A DNA stretch of 64,000 bases from Insolitispirillum peregrinum (lineage in GTDB: Bacteria > Pseudomonadota > Alphaproteobacteria > Rhodospirillales > Rhodospirillaceae), in assembly GCF_042665255.1 (NCBI RefSeq), contig NZ_JBHTCD010000016.1. The stretch is one strand, 5' to 3'. A model generated the notes under the pieces. The model saw only the letters and a program-made list of their open reading frames with translations. It was not told the DNA's origin and made no database searches. The stretch's first letter is position 1. Each line of letters opens with the position of its first letter. Positions 27,302 through 36,418 of the stretch are shown piece by piece. Made by a program: the position numbers and the translations under genes.

Positions 27302-28066
27302 ATGCTGCACATGATCGAAAAAGCAATTTCAGAAAACCAGCTGATCGGCGCTTTCGCCGTGGTTGGCCTGATCGTCTGGGTGTCCAACCTGCTCTCGCGC
27401 TATCTGACCAAGGGGCGTGTCCATGGCTCGGCCTTTGCCGTGCTGGGCGGGCTGGCGCTGGCCTATTGGGGGGGCATGATCACCGGCAAGACCAAGGGAC
27501 TGGCCGACCTGACCATGTTCAGTGGTCTGGCGCTGATGGGGGGAGCCATGATGCGGGATTTCTGCATCGTCGCCACCGCCAGCGAGGTCCATGTTGACGA
27601 AGCGAAAAAGGCCGGCTGGCTGGGCTTCATCGCCCTGTTTCTGGGCACCATCATCCCGTTCGTCGTTGGCGTGGCCGTGGCGCGGGCGTTTGGCTATACC
27701 GATCCGGTCTCGCTGACCACCATCGGAGCGGGCGCGGTCACCTACATCGTCGGCCCGGTGACCGGGGCGGCAATCGGTGCCAGTTCGGACGTGATGGCGC
27801 TGTCCATCGCCACCGGGGTGGTGAAGGCGATTCTGGTGATGATCTTCACCCCGGCTCTGGCTGGCTTCATGCGGCTCAACAATCCCCAGGCGGCGATGGT
27901 GTTCGGTGGTCTGGCCGGAACGGTCAGCGGCGTCAGCGCCGGACTGGCCGCCACCGACCGCCGCCTTGTCCCTTACGGGGCTCTGGTGGCGACCTTTCAT
28001 ACCGGTCTGGGGTGCCTGATGGGGCCGTCGGTGCTGTTCCTCGCGGTCAAGGCGATCAGCGGCTAG
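27302..28066 (+). CDS. madM: Malonate transporter subunit MadM
   Basis: A 254-residue polytopic membrane protein, MadM type, with about eight hydrophobic segments. It has the glycine-rich T-T-I-G-A-G-A-V-T-Y-I-V-G-P-V-T-G-A and V-F-G-G-L-A-G-T-V-S-G-V-S-A-G-L-A-A-T-D regions. It works with MadL to import malonate. mdcA follows 29 bp later behind a ribosome-binding site AAGGAG. Confidence 0.93.
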   Translation: MLHMIEKAISENQLIGAFAVVGLIVWVSNLLSRYLTKGRVHGSAFAVLGGLALAYWGGMITGKTKGLADLTMFSGLALMGGAMMRDFCIVATASEVHVDEAKKAGWLGFIALFLGTIIPFVVGVAVARAFGYTDPVSLTTIGAGAVTYIVGPVTGAAIGASSDVMALSIATGVVKAILVMIFTPALAGFMRLNNPQAAMVFGGLAGTVSGVSAGLAATDRRLVPYGALVATFHTGLGCLMGPSVLFLAVKAISG

Positions 28067-28095
28067 AGCATAAGAATAAAAAGGAGTGATCGATC

Positions 28096-29739
28096 ATGCG
28101 TGACTGGAATACCCAGGCTCGTAACCGGGAGGCGCGGCTGGTCCGCGCCGCCCACCTGACGCAGGGCAAGACGGTCGAAGCCAAAGACGCGGCGGCGCTG
28201 CTGTCCGCCGTCCTCGAACCCGGCGACCGGGTCTGTCTGGAAGGCAACAACCAGAAGCAAGCCGACTTTCTGGCGAAAGTTCTGGCCGGGCTTGACCCTG
28301 CCCGCGTGCATGACCTGCACATGGTCCAGTCGGTTCTGGCCTTGCCCGAACATCTGGACGTGTTCGACCGTGGCGTCGCCTCGCGGCTCGATTTTTCCTT
28401 TTCGGGGCCGCAAGGGGCACGCCTTGCCAAACTGGTCGCCGAGGGGCGGATCAATATCGGTGCCATCCACACCTATCTGGAACTGTTTGGCCGCTATTTC
28501 GTCGATCTGACCCCACGGGTCAGTCTGGTCTGCGCTCAGGCCGCCGATCGGGCCGGCAATCTCTATACCGGCCCCAATACCGAGGACACGCCGACCATCG
28601 TCGAGGCGACCGCCTTCAAGCGGGGCATCGTCATCGCGCAGGTGAACCAGATCGTCGATAGCCTGCCACGGGTGGACATTCCCGCCGACTGGGTGGATTT
28701 CGTCATCCAGAGCCCCAAGCCCCATTACATCGAGCCGCTGTTCACCCGCGACCCGGCGCAGATTTCCGAAATTCAGGTGCTGATGGCAATGATGGCCATC
28801 AAGGGCATCTATGCCGAATACGAGGTCAACCGCCTCAACCACGGCATCGGCTTTGATACCGCCGCCATCGAACTGCTGCTGCCGACCTATGCCGAGAGTC
28901 TGGGGCTGAAGGGGCGGATTTGCCGCCATTGGGCGCTCAATCCCCACCCGGCGCTGATCCCGGCCATCGAAGCGGGCTTTGTCGAGTCGGTGCATTCCTT
29001 CGGCTCGGAACTGGGGATGGAGAAGTATATCGAAGCCCGGCCAGACGTGTTCTTCACCGGCCCCGATGGCTCGATGCGTTCCAACCGCGCCATGAGTCAG
29101 GCGGCGGGGCATTACGCCTGTGACATGTTCATCGGCTCTACCCTGCAGATTGATCTGGGGGGCAATTCGTCGACGGCCACCCTTGGACGCATCGCCGGTT
29201 TCGGCGGCGCTCCCAACATGGGCTCGGACGCCCGTGGGCGACGCCATGCCAGCCCGGCCTGGCTGAAGGCCGGACGCGAAGCCCGTGAAGGACGCGGCCT
29301 GATGCCACGCGGGCAAAAGCTGGTGGTCCAGATGGTCGAGACCTTCCGCGAACACATGCAGCCCGCCTTTGTCGAGCGGCTGGATGCGTGGGAACTGGCC
29401 GAAAGTGCGGGCATGGACCTGCCACCGGTAATGATCTACGGCGAGGATGTCAGCCATATCCTGACCGAAGAGGGCATCGCCAACCTGCTGCTGTGCCGCA
29501 CCGACGAAGAGCGCGAGCAGGCGATTCGCGGCGTTGCCGGCTATACGCCGGTGGGGCTGGCCCGCGACAAGCGGATGGTCGAAAACCTGCGCGATCGCGG
29601 CATCATCCGCCGCCCCGAGGATCTGGGCATCGACAAGAGTCTGGCCACCCGCGACCTGCTGGCGGCGCGTTCGGTCAAGGATCTGGTGCGGGCCTCGGGT
29701 GGCCTCTATGACCCGCCCAAGCGTTTCCGCAACTGGTGA
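28096..29739 (+). CDS. mdcA: Malonate decarboxylase alpha subunit (acetyl-S-ACP:malonate ACP transferase)
   Basis: A 547-residue MdcA that exchanges acetate for malonate on the acyl carrier protein, forming malonyl-S-ACP. The N-terminus M-R-D-W-N-T-Q-A-R-N-R-E-A-R and the G-N-S-S-T-A-T-L-G-R-I-A-G-F-G-G-A-P-N-M-G-S-D region near 355-377 are typical of MdcA and related CoA-transferase-fold subunits. First enzyme gene of the operon; mdcC follows 13 bp later. Confidence 0.95.
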   Translation: MRDWNTQARNREARLVRAAHLTQGKTVEAKDAAALLSAVLEPGDRVCLEGNNQKQADFLAKVLAGLDPARVHDLHMVQSVLALPEHLDVFDRGVASRLDFSFSGPQGARLAKLVAEGRINIGAIHTYLELFGRYFVDLTPRVSLVCAQAADRAGNLYTGPNTEDTPTIVEATAFKRGIVIAQVNQIVDSLPRVDIPADWVDFVIQSPKPHYIEPLFTRDPAQISEIQVLMAMMAIKGIYAEYEVNRLNHGIGFDTAAIELLLPTYAESLGLKGRICRHWALNPHPALIPAIEAGFVESVHSFGSELGMEKYIEARPDVFFTGPDGSMRSNRAMSQAAGHYACDMFIGSTLQIDLGGNSSTATLGRIAGFGGAPNMGSDARGRRHASPAWLKAGREAREGRGLMPRGQKLVVQMVETFREHMQPAFVERLDAWELAESAGMDLPPVMIYGEDVSHILTEEGIANLLLCRTDEEREQAIRGVAGYTPVGLARDKRMVENLRDRGIIRRPEDLGIDKSLATRDLLAARSVKDLVRASGGLYDPPKRFRNW

Positions 29740-29752
29740 GCCGGAGGAAAGA

Positions 29753-30070
29753 ATGGAAACCCTGAAATTCGAATATCGTGGCGGGCGTCCCTGCAATCCC
29801 GCTCAGGCCAGCGCCCTGGCGGGGGTGGTCGGCTCGGGCAATCTGGAAATTCTGGTCGAGCAGGAGCCGCTGAACGGTGCCTGCGCGGTGGAGGTGGTCA
29901 CAGCCGCCGTCGGCTTTGGTGCCATCTGGCAGGCCGTGCTTGATGACTTCTTCGCCCGCCATCCACTGGCCGACGTGCGGATCTCCATCAACGATGTCGG
30001 AGCGACCCCGGCGGTGGTCTCCCTGCGCCTTGATCAGGCGGTGAACGCATTCCTCGGAGGGACGGCATGA
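29753..30070 (+). CDS. mdcC: Malonate decarboxylase acyl carrier protein (delta subunit)
   Basis: A 105-residue MdcC. The conserved V-V-G-S-G-N-L-E motif places Ser28 as the attachment site for the 2'-(5''-triphosphoribosyl)-3'-dephospho-CoA prosthetic group, as in Klebsiella MdcC. This group is made by MdcB and attached by MdcG, both encoded downstream. The start METL at 29753 has GGAGGAAAG before it. The stop overlaps the mdcD start (ATGA). Confidence 0.95.
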   Translation: METLKFEYRGGRPCNPAQASALAGVVGSGNLEILVEQEPLNGACAVEVVTAAVGFGAIWQAVLDDFFARHPLADVRISINDVGATPAVVSLRLDQAVNAFLGGTA

Positions 30071-30945
30071 CCCAGAGCTATTACGAAGCCAGCGCCCGCG
30101 AGCGTCTGGCCGCCGTGCTGGACCCGTCCAGCTTTCAGGAAATCCTGCCGCCCTCCGCGCGGGTGATGAGCCCTCACCTCCGGCAACTGGACACCCCGGC
30201 CGCTTTCGATGACGGCATCATCGTCGGCGAAGGGCGGCTGGGCGGCCAGCCGGTGCTGGCGGCCGCACAGGAAGGCGGCTTCATGGGCGGGGCGGTGGGC
30301 GAAGTCCACGGCGCCAAGCTGGTCGGCCTGCTGGAACGGGCGCTCGATACACGGCCCACAGCGGTGCTGCTGCTGGTGGAATCGGGCGGTGTGCGGCTGC
30401 ACGAGGCCAATGCCGGGCTGATCGCCGTCTCGGAAGTGATGCGGGCGGTGCTGGCCGTGCGCGGGGCCGGGATTCCGGTGATCGTGCTCGATGGCGGGCA
30501 GTTCGGCTGCTTTGGCGGCATGGGCATCGTTGCCAGACTGTGCGACACGGTGATCATCAGCGAGGAAGGCCGTCTGGGCCTGTCCGGGCCGGAAGTCATC
30601 GAAACCACCTGTGGGGTCGAGGAGTTCGACTCCCGCGACCGCGCCCTCGTCTGGCGGACGGTGGGCGGCAAGCACCGCACCCTGCTGGGCGAAGCCGGGG
30701 AACTGGTCGCCGATGCCACGGCCGCCTTTCGCGCGGCGGCGATCCGGGCGCTGGCCCTGACGCCCGACCTGTCGCTGGAAGCCCTGGAGCGCGAGCATGC
30801 CGCTCTCGGCCAGCGGATCGAGCGTTTTGGCGACTGCCACGACGCGGTGGACATCTGGCGCGCCCTCGGCATCGAGGACCCCGAGCGCCTGCCCCTGCTC
30901 GAAGCTGCCGACTTCAACACCGTCACTGCCGGAAAGAGGGCCTGA
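30067..30945 (+). CDS. mdcD: Malonate decarboxylase beta subunit
   Basis: A 292-residue carboxyltransferase-fold subunit that with MdcE decarboxylates malonyl-S-ACP to acetyl-S-ACP. The crotonase-like features include L-L-V-E-S-G-G-V-R-L-H-E-A-N near residues 99-112 and F-G-C-F-G-G-M-G near 145-152 for the oxyanion hole. No biotin carrier is encoded here, so this is the soluble biotin-independent type. It overlaps mdcC by 4 bp and is followed by mdcE after 2 bp. Confidence 0.95.
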   Translation: MTQSYYEASARERLAAVLDPSSFQEILPPSARVMSPHLRQLDTPAAFDDGIIVGEGRLGGQPVLAAAQEGGFMGGAVGEVHGAKLVGLLERALDTRPTAVLLLVESGGVRLHEANAGLIAVSEVMRAVLAVRGAGIPVIVLDGGQFGCFGGMGIVARLCDTVIISEEGRLGLSGPEVIETTCGVEEFDSRDRALVWRTVGGKHRTLLGEAGELVADATAAFRAAAIRALALTPDLSLEALEREHAALGQRIERFGDCHDAVDIWRALGIEDPERLPLLEAADFNTVTAGKRA

Positions 30946-30947
30946 TC

Positions 30948-31652
30948 ATGGATGCCAAACTCCTGCTTGAGCAGCTGTTTCCCGCCGGTCAGCGGGTGGA
31001 CTTCGATGGTCAGTATTTCTCCGGGACCGGACAGACCGCCGATGGCGAAGTGGCGGTGATCGGCACCACCGACGCCGCCGCCATCGGGGTCGAACTGGCC
31101 TTTCGCATCGCCGGACAGGTGCTGGAGATCGTCCGCAGCCATCCCCGCCGCCCGATCCTGCTGCTGGTGGATACTCAGGGACAGCGCCTCAGCCGACGCG
31201 ACGAACTGCTGGGGATCAACGGCTACATGGCCCATCTGGCCAAATGCATCGAAGTGGCGCGCCGGGCCGGTCACCGGGTGATCGGGCTGGTCTATTCGCA
31301 GGCGGTGAGCGGCGGCTTCCTCGCCTCGTCGATGCTGGCCGACACCTGCTATGCCCTGCCCGAGGCCGAGGTGCGGGTGATGAATCTGCCAGCCATGTCG
31401 CGCATCACCAAAATTCCTGTCGAGCGTTTGCAGGACCTCAGCCAGATCTCGCCGGTTTTTGCGCCGGGAGTGGAGAACTACCTGCGCATGGGGGCGATTG
31501 CCGAGCTGTGGCAGGGGGATCTGGCCGACTGTCTGGAAAAAGCACTGGCGGCTACGGTCGGGCATGACGCCCGGCGCGACCGCGGCCTTGCCCGGCAGGG
31601 TCGCCTGCTGGCCGGGCCGGTGGCCGAGCGGGTGCGTCATGGGGGCGTCTGA
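30948..31652 (+). CDS. mdcE: Malonate decarboxylase gamma subunit
   Basis: A 234-residue partner of MdcD in the decarboxylase core. It carries P-I-L-L-L-V-D-T-Q-G-Q near residues 65-75 and V-Y-S-Q-A-V-S-G-G-F-L near 115-125, typical of the gamma subunit. The ATG at 30948 lies 2 bp after the mdcD stop; the frame is open further upstream but inside mdcD. It overlaps mdcG by 14 bp. Confidence 0.94.
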   Translation: MDAKLLLEQLFPAGQRVDFDGQYFSGTGQTADGEVAVIGTTDAAAIGVELAFRIAGQVLEIVRSHPRRPILLLVDTQGQRLSRRDELLGINGYMAHLAKCIEVARRAGHRVIGLVYSQAVSGGFLASSMLADTCYALPEAEVRVMNLPAMSRITKIPVERLQDLSQISPVFAPGVENYLRMGAIAELWQGDLADCLEKALAATVGHDARRDRGLARQGRLLAGPVAERVRHGGV

Positions 31653-32316
31653 GCCCCTGTTGCGGCGGCATGACTGGGTCTGGCTCCGACAGGACTGGCA
31701 GAGGCACCTGCGGTCCCCGCTGGAGCCGCTGGCCCACGCCGAACTCACTGACTGGCTGGCGGGCGAGCGGCCACTGGTGGTCACCCGCCGCCTGCCGGGG
31801 GACAGTCTGGATGACCTGCGCCTCGGCTTCGCCCGCCCGGGCCGGTGGCGGATCGCCCTGCATCTGTCGGTGAACGCCATCGCCCGTCTGTCCTTGTCCC
31901 CCTCGCCGCTGGAGGTGTTGGGCGACGCCCCCGGCGACTGGCGGGAACGGCTGGACTGGCTGGCTGCCCTTGGCTGTGAGCAGCGGGTGCCGATGGGGGT
32001 GTACGGTTCACTGGCCTGGCAGCATTTTGCCGGATCTGCCAACAGTCAGTATCTGACCTGCCAGTCCGATCTCGATCTGCTGTTCATGCCATCCAGCTGG
32101 ACGGCGGTCGAACGGCTGATGAAGGAACTGATCGCGTCCGAAGGGTGTCCCCCCGGACCCCGGCTGGATGGCGAAATCATCCTGCCCGATGGCGGGGGCG
32201 TCGCCTGGCGGGAGCTGGCCGCCCGCCCGCCCAAGGTGCTGGTGAAGGCCATCGACAGCGTGGAATTACGTCCGTTTGCCGCCTTGCCCCTGCTGTTCGA
32301 ACGGAGGAGTGCATGA
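31639..32316 (+). CDS. mdcG: Phosphoribosyl-dephospho-CoA transferase MdcG
   Basis: A 225-residue MdcG that attaches the dephospho-CoA-derived prosthetic group to the serine of MdcC. The nucleotidyltransferase-like motif G-V-Y-G-S-L-A-W-Q (about 117-125) followed by S-D-L-D-L-L-F (about 142-148) provides the expected metal-binding aspartates. The start at 31639 lies inside the end of mdcE. The stop overlaps the mdcB start. Confidence 0.92.
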   Translation: MGASEPLLRRHDWVWLRQDWQRHLRSPLEPLAHAELTDWLAGERPLVVTRRLPGDSLDDLRLGFARPGRWRIALHLSVNAIARLSLSPSPLEVLGDAPGDWRERLDWLAALGCEQRVPMGVYGSLAWQHFAGSANSQYLTCQSDLDLLFMPSSWTAVERLMKELIASEGCPPGPRLDGEIILPDGGGVAWRELAARPPKVLVKAIDSVELRPFAALPLLFERRSA

Positions 32317-33164
32317 GCCACCTTCTTCCCCTTCGCCGTGCCCCGACAGCACAGGGCCGCACCATCGCACGGGCGGCGGTACGCGCCCTGCATACCGAAG
32401 TGGCCCTCTACCCCAAGCCGGGACTGGTCAGCCTGATTGACAGCGGCGCGCACCATGACATGGACGCCACAACCTTTCTGCGCTCGCTGTTTTCCCTGCG
32501 GCACTATTTCGCCGCCATCGCCGATCTGGGGGCCGCCGGTCATCCCTTTGCCAGCCTGCAATGGCTGGGAATGCGGGCGGAACAGCGCATGCTGACCGCC
32601 ACCGGCGGGATCAACACCCATCGGGGAGCCATCTTTTGTCTTGGTCTGCTGGCAGCGGCGGCAGGCTGGCGGCTGGCCCATGGACAAAGACCGGACAGGG
32701 CCACCCTCGCCCGAACGGTGGTGGAGGTCTGGGGCGAAGCCATCGCCGAAGCCGGTAGCCTGTCGCGCACCAGCAACGGCAGCCGGGCAGTGCGACGCTA
32801 TGGCGCACGCGGGGCGCGGGAGGAAGTGCTGGAAGGCTTTCCCACCCTGATCACGGTGGCACTGCCCGCCCTTGATGAGGTCCAGACCGGTCTGGGCTGC
32901 GCCCGACGCGCGCGGGTGCAGGCGCTGTTCGCGGTGATGGCAGAGCTGGAGGACACCAACCTGCTGCACCGGGGCGGCCCGGACGGGCTGGCCTTTGTTC
33001 AGCGCGAGGCGCGACTCTTTCTTGAACGGGGAGGTGTCCATGCGCCAGACTGGATGGAGCGCGCCGTCGCGCTGCACCGGGCCTGTATCCAGCGGCACCT
33101 GTCACCCGGCGGTGCGGCCGATGTGTTGGCGGCAGCCTGCTTTGTGAAGGATCTGGAGGAATGA
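32313..33164 (+). CDS. mdcB: Triphosphoribosyl-dephospho-CoA synthase MdcB
   Basis: A 283-residue member of the CitG/MdcB family, joining ATP and dephospho-CoA to the precursor of the MdcC prosthetic group. Family motifs: L-Y-P-K-P-G-L-V-S near residues 33-41, H-D-M-D-A-T-T-F near 48-55, G-I-N-T-H-R-G-A-I-F near 99-108, and E-D-T-N-L-L-H-R-G-G near 210-219. Start at 32313 overlaps the mdcG stop; GGAGG precedes it. Confidence 0.94.
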   Translation: MSHLLPLRRAPTAQGRTIARAAVRALHTEVALYPKPGLVSLIDSGAHHDMDATTFLRSLFSLRHYFAAIADLGAAGHPFASLQWLGMRAEQRMLTATGGINTHRGAIFCLGLLAAAAGWRLAHGQRPDRATLARTVVEVWGEAIAEAGSLSRTSNGSRAVRRYGARGAREEVLEGFPTLITVALPALDEVQTGLGCARRARVQALFAVMAELEDTNLLHRGGPDGLAFVQREARLFLERGGVHAPDWMERAVALHRACIQRHLSPGGAADVLAAACFVKDLEE

Positions 33165-34066
33165 GACTCGGTCTTCTCTGCCCCGGTCAAGGTGATCAGA
33201 CACCGGCGATGTTCGACAGTCTGGCCGGACAGGCTGCCGCCGCTCCCGTTCTGGATGGTGCCGCCACCCTGCTGGGCGAGCCCCTTGGCGCCATCGCCCC
33301 GGACCGTCTGGTGCTCAATGCCGTGGCGCAACCGGCGTTGTGCGCCTATCAGTTGGCGATCTGGCAGGTTCTGCGGCCCCATCTGCCCGACCCGTGCAGT
33401 CTTGCGGGCTACAGTGTCGGCGAGCTGGCCGCCCACGGCTGTGCCGGAGCCCTGGCGCCCGAGGCGGTGATCGCACTGGCGGCCAGACGAGCGGCCTTGA
33501 TGGATGCGGCATCGGCCCGTGCGGGCGGATTGATGGCGGTGCGTGGTCTGCGGCAAACGGAGCTGGAGCCATTGTTGGCGGCCCGCTCCTGCGAACTGGC
33601 GATCATCAACGACCTCGACCGGCTGGTGGTTGGCGGCTCGACAGAGGAACTTGCCGCACTGGAAGGCGACCTGATCACCCGTGGTGCCAAGGTCACGCCG
33701 TTGAAAATCACCATCGCCTCGCACACCTCGGTGATGGCGTCCGCCGTCGAGCCCTTTCGGCGGGACCTGTCTGCCGCCTGCTGGACCGCCCATGAGGCCC
33801 CGGTGGTGGCCGGAATCGACGCTTCGATGATCCGGAGCAAGGCCAGAGCGGTGGAGACTCTTGCCGCGCAGATTGCCCGGCCGGTGGACTGGTCCGGCTG
33901 CATGACCGCCCTGCGGGAGGCAGGCTGCACCGTCCTGCTGGAACTGGGGCCGGGCAACGGGCTGGCCCGCATGGTCCGCGACCGCTTTCCCGACCTGCCC
34001 GTGCGTTCAGTGTCGGAATTCCGCTCCATCGCCGGGGTGATCGACTGGGTGCAGGCGGCAGGCTAG
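33161..34066 (+). CDS. mdcH: Malonate decarboxylase epsilon subunit (malonyl-CoA:ACP transacylase)
   Basis: A 301-residue FabD-like acyltransferase that primes MdcC by acyl transfer. The G-Q-G motif (C-P-G-Q-G-D) is near residues 7-12 and the nucleophile motif G-Y-S-V-G-E near 85-90. A catalytic histidine is expected in I-A-S-H-T-S near 184-189. Last gene of the operon, overlapping mdcB by 4 bp (ATGA). A repeat block follows at once. Confidence 0.93.
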   Translation: MRLGLLCPGQGDQTPAMFDSLAGQAAAAPVLDGAATLLGEPLGAIAPDRLVLNAVAQPALCAYQLAIWQVLRPHLPDPCSLAGYSVGELAAHGCAGALAPEAVIALAARRAALMDAASARAGGLMAVRGLRQTELEPLLAARSCELAIINDLDRLVVGGSTEELAALEGDLITRGAKVTPLKITIASHTSVMASAVEPFRRDLSAACWTAHEAPVVAGIDASMIRSKARAVETLAAQIARPVDWSGCMTALREAGCTVLLELGPGNGLARMVRDRFPDLPVRSVSEFRSIAGVIDWVQAAG

Positions 34067-34067
34067 A

Positions 34068-34432
34068 GCAGCGTGCGTTAAATCGGACGCAGGCACGCGG
34101 CTCTAAGCTTTTGTTCTGTCGCATTGTTTATGCGAAAACCGGTTCCCACTTTTCGCACAATGCTCCAGACCATCGTGCGTTAAACATGACGCCACGATAC
34201 ATGAGAGTTGGTGGAAAAGAATGGGCTATCGCCCAGACCCATTCGGGACCTGAGGCCCCGAACCCCCATCTTTTCTTTCAATATCAAGTCAATGGAGTCT
34301 GGGGCACCAAGGCCCCAGCGAGGTTTGGAGCAGCGCTCCATGTACTGTGACCGGACGCAGGCACGCTGGTCTGGCCTTTTGCTCTGTCGCATTGTTTTTG
34401 CGAAAACCGGTTCCCACTATTCGCACAACGCC
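34068..34432 (+). repeat. Composite of palindrome E, block B and a second palindrome E
   Basis: Three modules fill the gap between mdcH and the convergent hdaA: a CGTGCGTTAAAT start plus palindrome E (GCGAAAACCGG/TTCCCACTTTTCGC near 34130-34156), a full block-B copy (34167-34352) with GGGC-TAT-CGCCC and TGGAGC-AGC-GCTCCA hairpins, and a second palindrome E near 34397-34427. The two E copies share the same linker CTGTCGCATTGTTT. No gene is seen. Confidence 0.85.
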
Positions 34433-35143
34433 CTACTCGTCGTCCTCGTCCTCGTCGGACAGCGCACCGGCCCCCTTGGGGCGGACACTTTCCAGAATTT
34501 CGCGCACCAGCGGCACGGTGACCGGTCGCTGCCGCACCAGCGACAGATGGTCCGCGGCATCCACCACCAGCCGGGCAGCGGCATGGCTGCGTTCCATGTG
34601 GCTCAACAGATAGCTGATCACCTCGACGCCAATCTTGAGCTGGCGGTCACTGAACAGCTTGATCAGCACCGCCGCCATCACCGTATCATCCGGCGGTCCG
34701 ATTGACACCGCCGGAGCCGCCGACAGCCGCGAGCGCAAATCCGGCAGGGTCACCCACAGCGACGGCGGGGTGGTGCAGGTCAGCAACAGCGTCGCGCCGG
34801 TTTCCTTGGCCAGATTGTACAGGTGAAACAGATCGGTTTCATGGACACCGGCATCGACATCATCGATCACCACCGCATCGTTGGCAGCCAGCAAGGCAGG
34901 TGGATCAAGCCGCAAGCCCAGCTCTCCGGCGATCACCGGCGCGCCGGAACGGGCGGCAAACACCTGTGCCAGATGGCTTTTTCCACTGCCACTTTCGCCC
35001 AGCAGGATCAACGCCGGGGCGGGCCAGTCCGGCCAGCGGTCCAGCCAGGCGACGGCTTCGGCATTGCTGGGGGCGACCAGAAAGTCTTCCTGCTCCAGCG
35101 CCGGACGGTGCTCCAGAGGCAGGGGAAGCTGTTGCTGCGCCAT
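34433..35143 (-). CDS. hdaA: DnaA regulatory inactivator Hda/HdaA-type protein
   Basis: A 236-residue AAA+ protein of the DnaA/Hda family. It has an N-terminal clamp-binding-like Q-Q-Q-L-P-L-P-L at residues 3-10, Walker A G-E-S-G-S-G-K-S at 49-56 and Walker B V-V-I-D-D-V-D near 91-97. It lacks the DNA-binding domain IV of DnaA. Hda with the beta clamp stimulates ATP hydrolysis on DnaA, limiting re-initiation. An acidic C-terminal tail D-E-D-E-D-D-E ends the protein. It lies 7 bp downstream of the AI-2E permease gene. Confidence 0.9.
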   Translation of the reverse strand: MAQQQLPLPLEHRPALEQEDFLVAPSNAEAVAWLDRWPDWPAPALILLGESGSGKSHLAQVFAARSGAPVIAGELGLRLDPPALLAANDAVVIDDVDAGVHETDLFHLYNLAKETGATLLLTCTTPPSLWVTLPDLRSRLSAAPAVSIGPPDDTVMAAVLIKLFSDRQLKIGVEVISYLLSHMERSHAAARLVVDAADHLSLVRQRPVTVPLVREILESVRPKGAGALSDEDEDDE

Positions 35144-35150
35144 TTGCCCC

Positions 35151-36296
35151 TCAGCCCTCTACGCGGTCATCAGCCGCGGCAGTGTCGGGCGGCACGCCGC
35201 CGTGATACAGCGGGCTGGCCAGATAGCGGGCGAGAAAATGGCGGATCAGCACCCCGATCACCGCCGCCACCGGCACCGCCAGCAACAGCCCGACAAAGCC
35301 GAACAGCGCCGCCCCGGCCAACAGGGCAAAGATCAGCCACACCGGATGCAGGCCGATGCGCTCGCCGACCAGCAACGGCGACAGCACGTTGCCTTCCAGA
35401 AACTGGCCGATGGCAAACACCACCGCCACCAGCACCACATGCAAAGTGTCGGAAAACTGCGCCAGCGCCAGCCCCAGAGAAATCACCAGACCGCTGATTG
35501 CCCCGACATAGGGCACCACCGAAGCCATCCCGGCCCCCAGCCCGACCACCAGCCCCAGATCCAGCCCGACCAGCGACAGGCCGATGGCATAAATGCTGCC
35601 CAGCGCCAGACAGACCGTTGCCTGACCGCGCACGAAACCGGCCAGCATCTCGTTGATTTCCGAAGCGAGGGAACGGACCGTTGCCACATGGTGGCGGGGC
35701 AGCCAGCTATCAACCTTGCCCACCATCCGGTCCCAGTCGCGCAGCAGGTAAAAGGCCACCACCGGTGTCACCACCAGCAACGACAGGATGTTGATCAGCG
35801 CCAGAGAACTGGTCAGCACGCTTTTGACCACCCTCAGCCCCCAACTGGCGGCATCGCCAACCATCGACATCACCCCGTCGCGCAGCTTGGCCACCTGATC
35901 AGGCGGCAACAGGGCCTTGACGTGGCGCACAACCGGTTCGACCCGCTGTTCCAGCGCCTGCAGATAGCCCGGCAGGCGATGGACGAAGTCGGTGATCTGG
36001 GTGTGGATCGCCGGGATCAACAGCAACAGGGCAATGCTGAACACCAGCAGGAAAATCATCGTGATCAACACCGTTGCCATGGTCCGCGACAGGCCGCGCC
36101 GTTCCAGCCAGTCGGCCAGCGGATCGAGGAAATAGGCCACCGCCGCCCCGGCGACAAAGGGCAGCAGGACACTACGCAGGACATAAATGCCTGCCAGGGT
36201 CAGGGTCGCCACCACCAGCCAGAAACGCCAATGGCGCGGGGGATGCAGATGCTGGGCATCGTCTCCCGGGGCGGATGGAACAGGGGTCTTGCTCAT
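35151..36296 (-). CDS. AI-2E family (PerM-type) transporter
   Basis: A 381-residue inner-membrane protein with about seven to eight hydrophobic helices. The DUF20/AI-2E pattern includes an N-terminal pair of helices, P-F-V-A-G-A-A-V-A-Y-F-L-D-P-L-A-D-W near residues 47-64, and the C-terminal P-L-L-V-G-E-R-I-G-L-H-P-V-W segment near 312-325. Substrate in this family is rarely known. The ATG at 36296 gives the normal length; the much longer open frame upstream crosses the neighbouring gene. In the minus-strand order it lies between the DUF2066 gene and hdaA, a conserved alphaproteobacterial arrangement. Confidence 0.88.
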   Translation of the reverse strand: MSKTPVPSAPGDDAQHLHPPRHWRFWLVVATLTLAGIYVLRSVLLPFVAGAAVAYFLDPLADWLERRGLSRTMATVLITMIFLLVFSIALLLLIPAIHTQITDFVHRLPGYLQALEQRVEPVVRHVKALLPPDQVAKLRDGVMSMVGDAASWGLRVVKSVLTSSLALINILSLLVVTPVVAFYLLRDWDRMVGKVDSWLPRHHVATVRSLASEINEMLAGFVRGQATVCLALGSIYAIGLSLVGLDLGLVVGLGAGMASVVPYVGAISGLVISLGLALAQFSDTLHVVLVAVVFAIGQFLEGNVLSPLLVGERIGLHPVWLIFALLAGAALFGFVGLLLAVPVAAVIGVLIRHFLARYLASPLYHGGVPPDTAAADDRVEG

Positions 36297-36418
36297 GGCG
36301 ACCGCACTCTGATGCTGCTGGGCTGCGGCGAAAAGCACGCAAGGAAGACAAAGGAATAGCAGGTTTCCCGACCGCACACCATAGCGCGTCGGCGTGCGAT
36401 GGTGTGCGGTCCCAGGCT

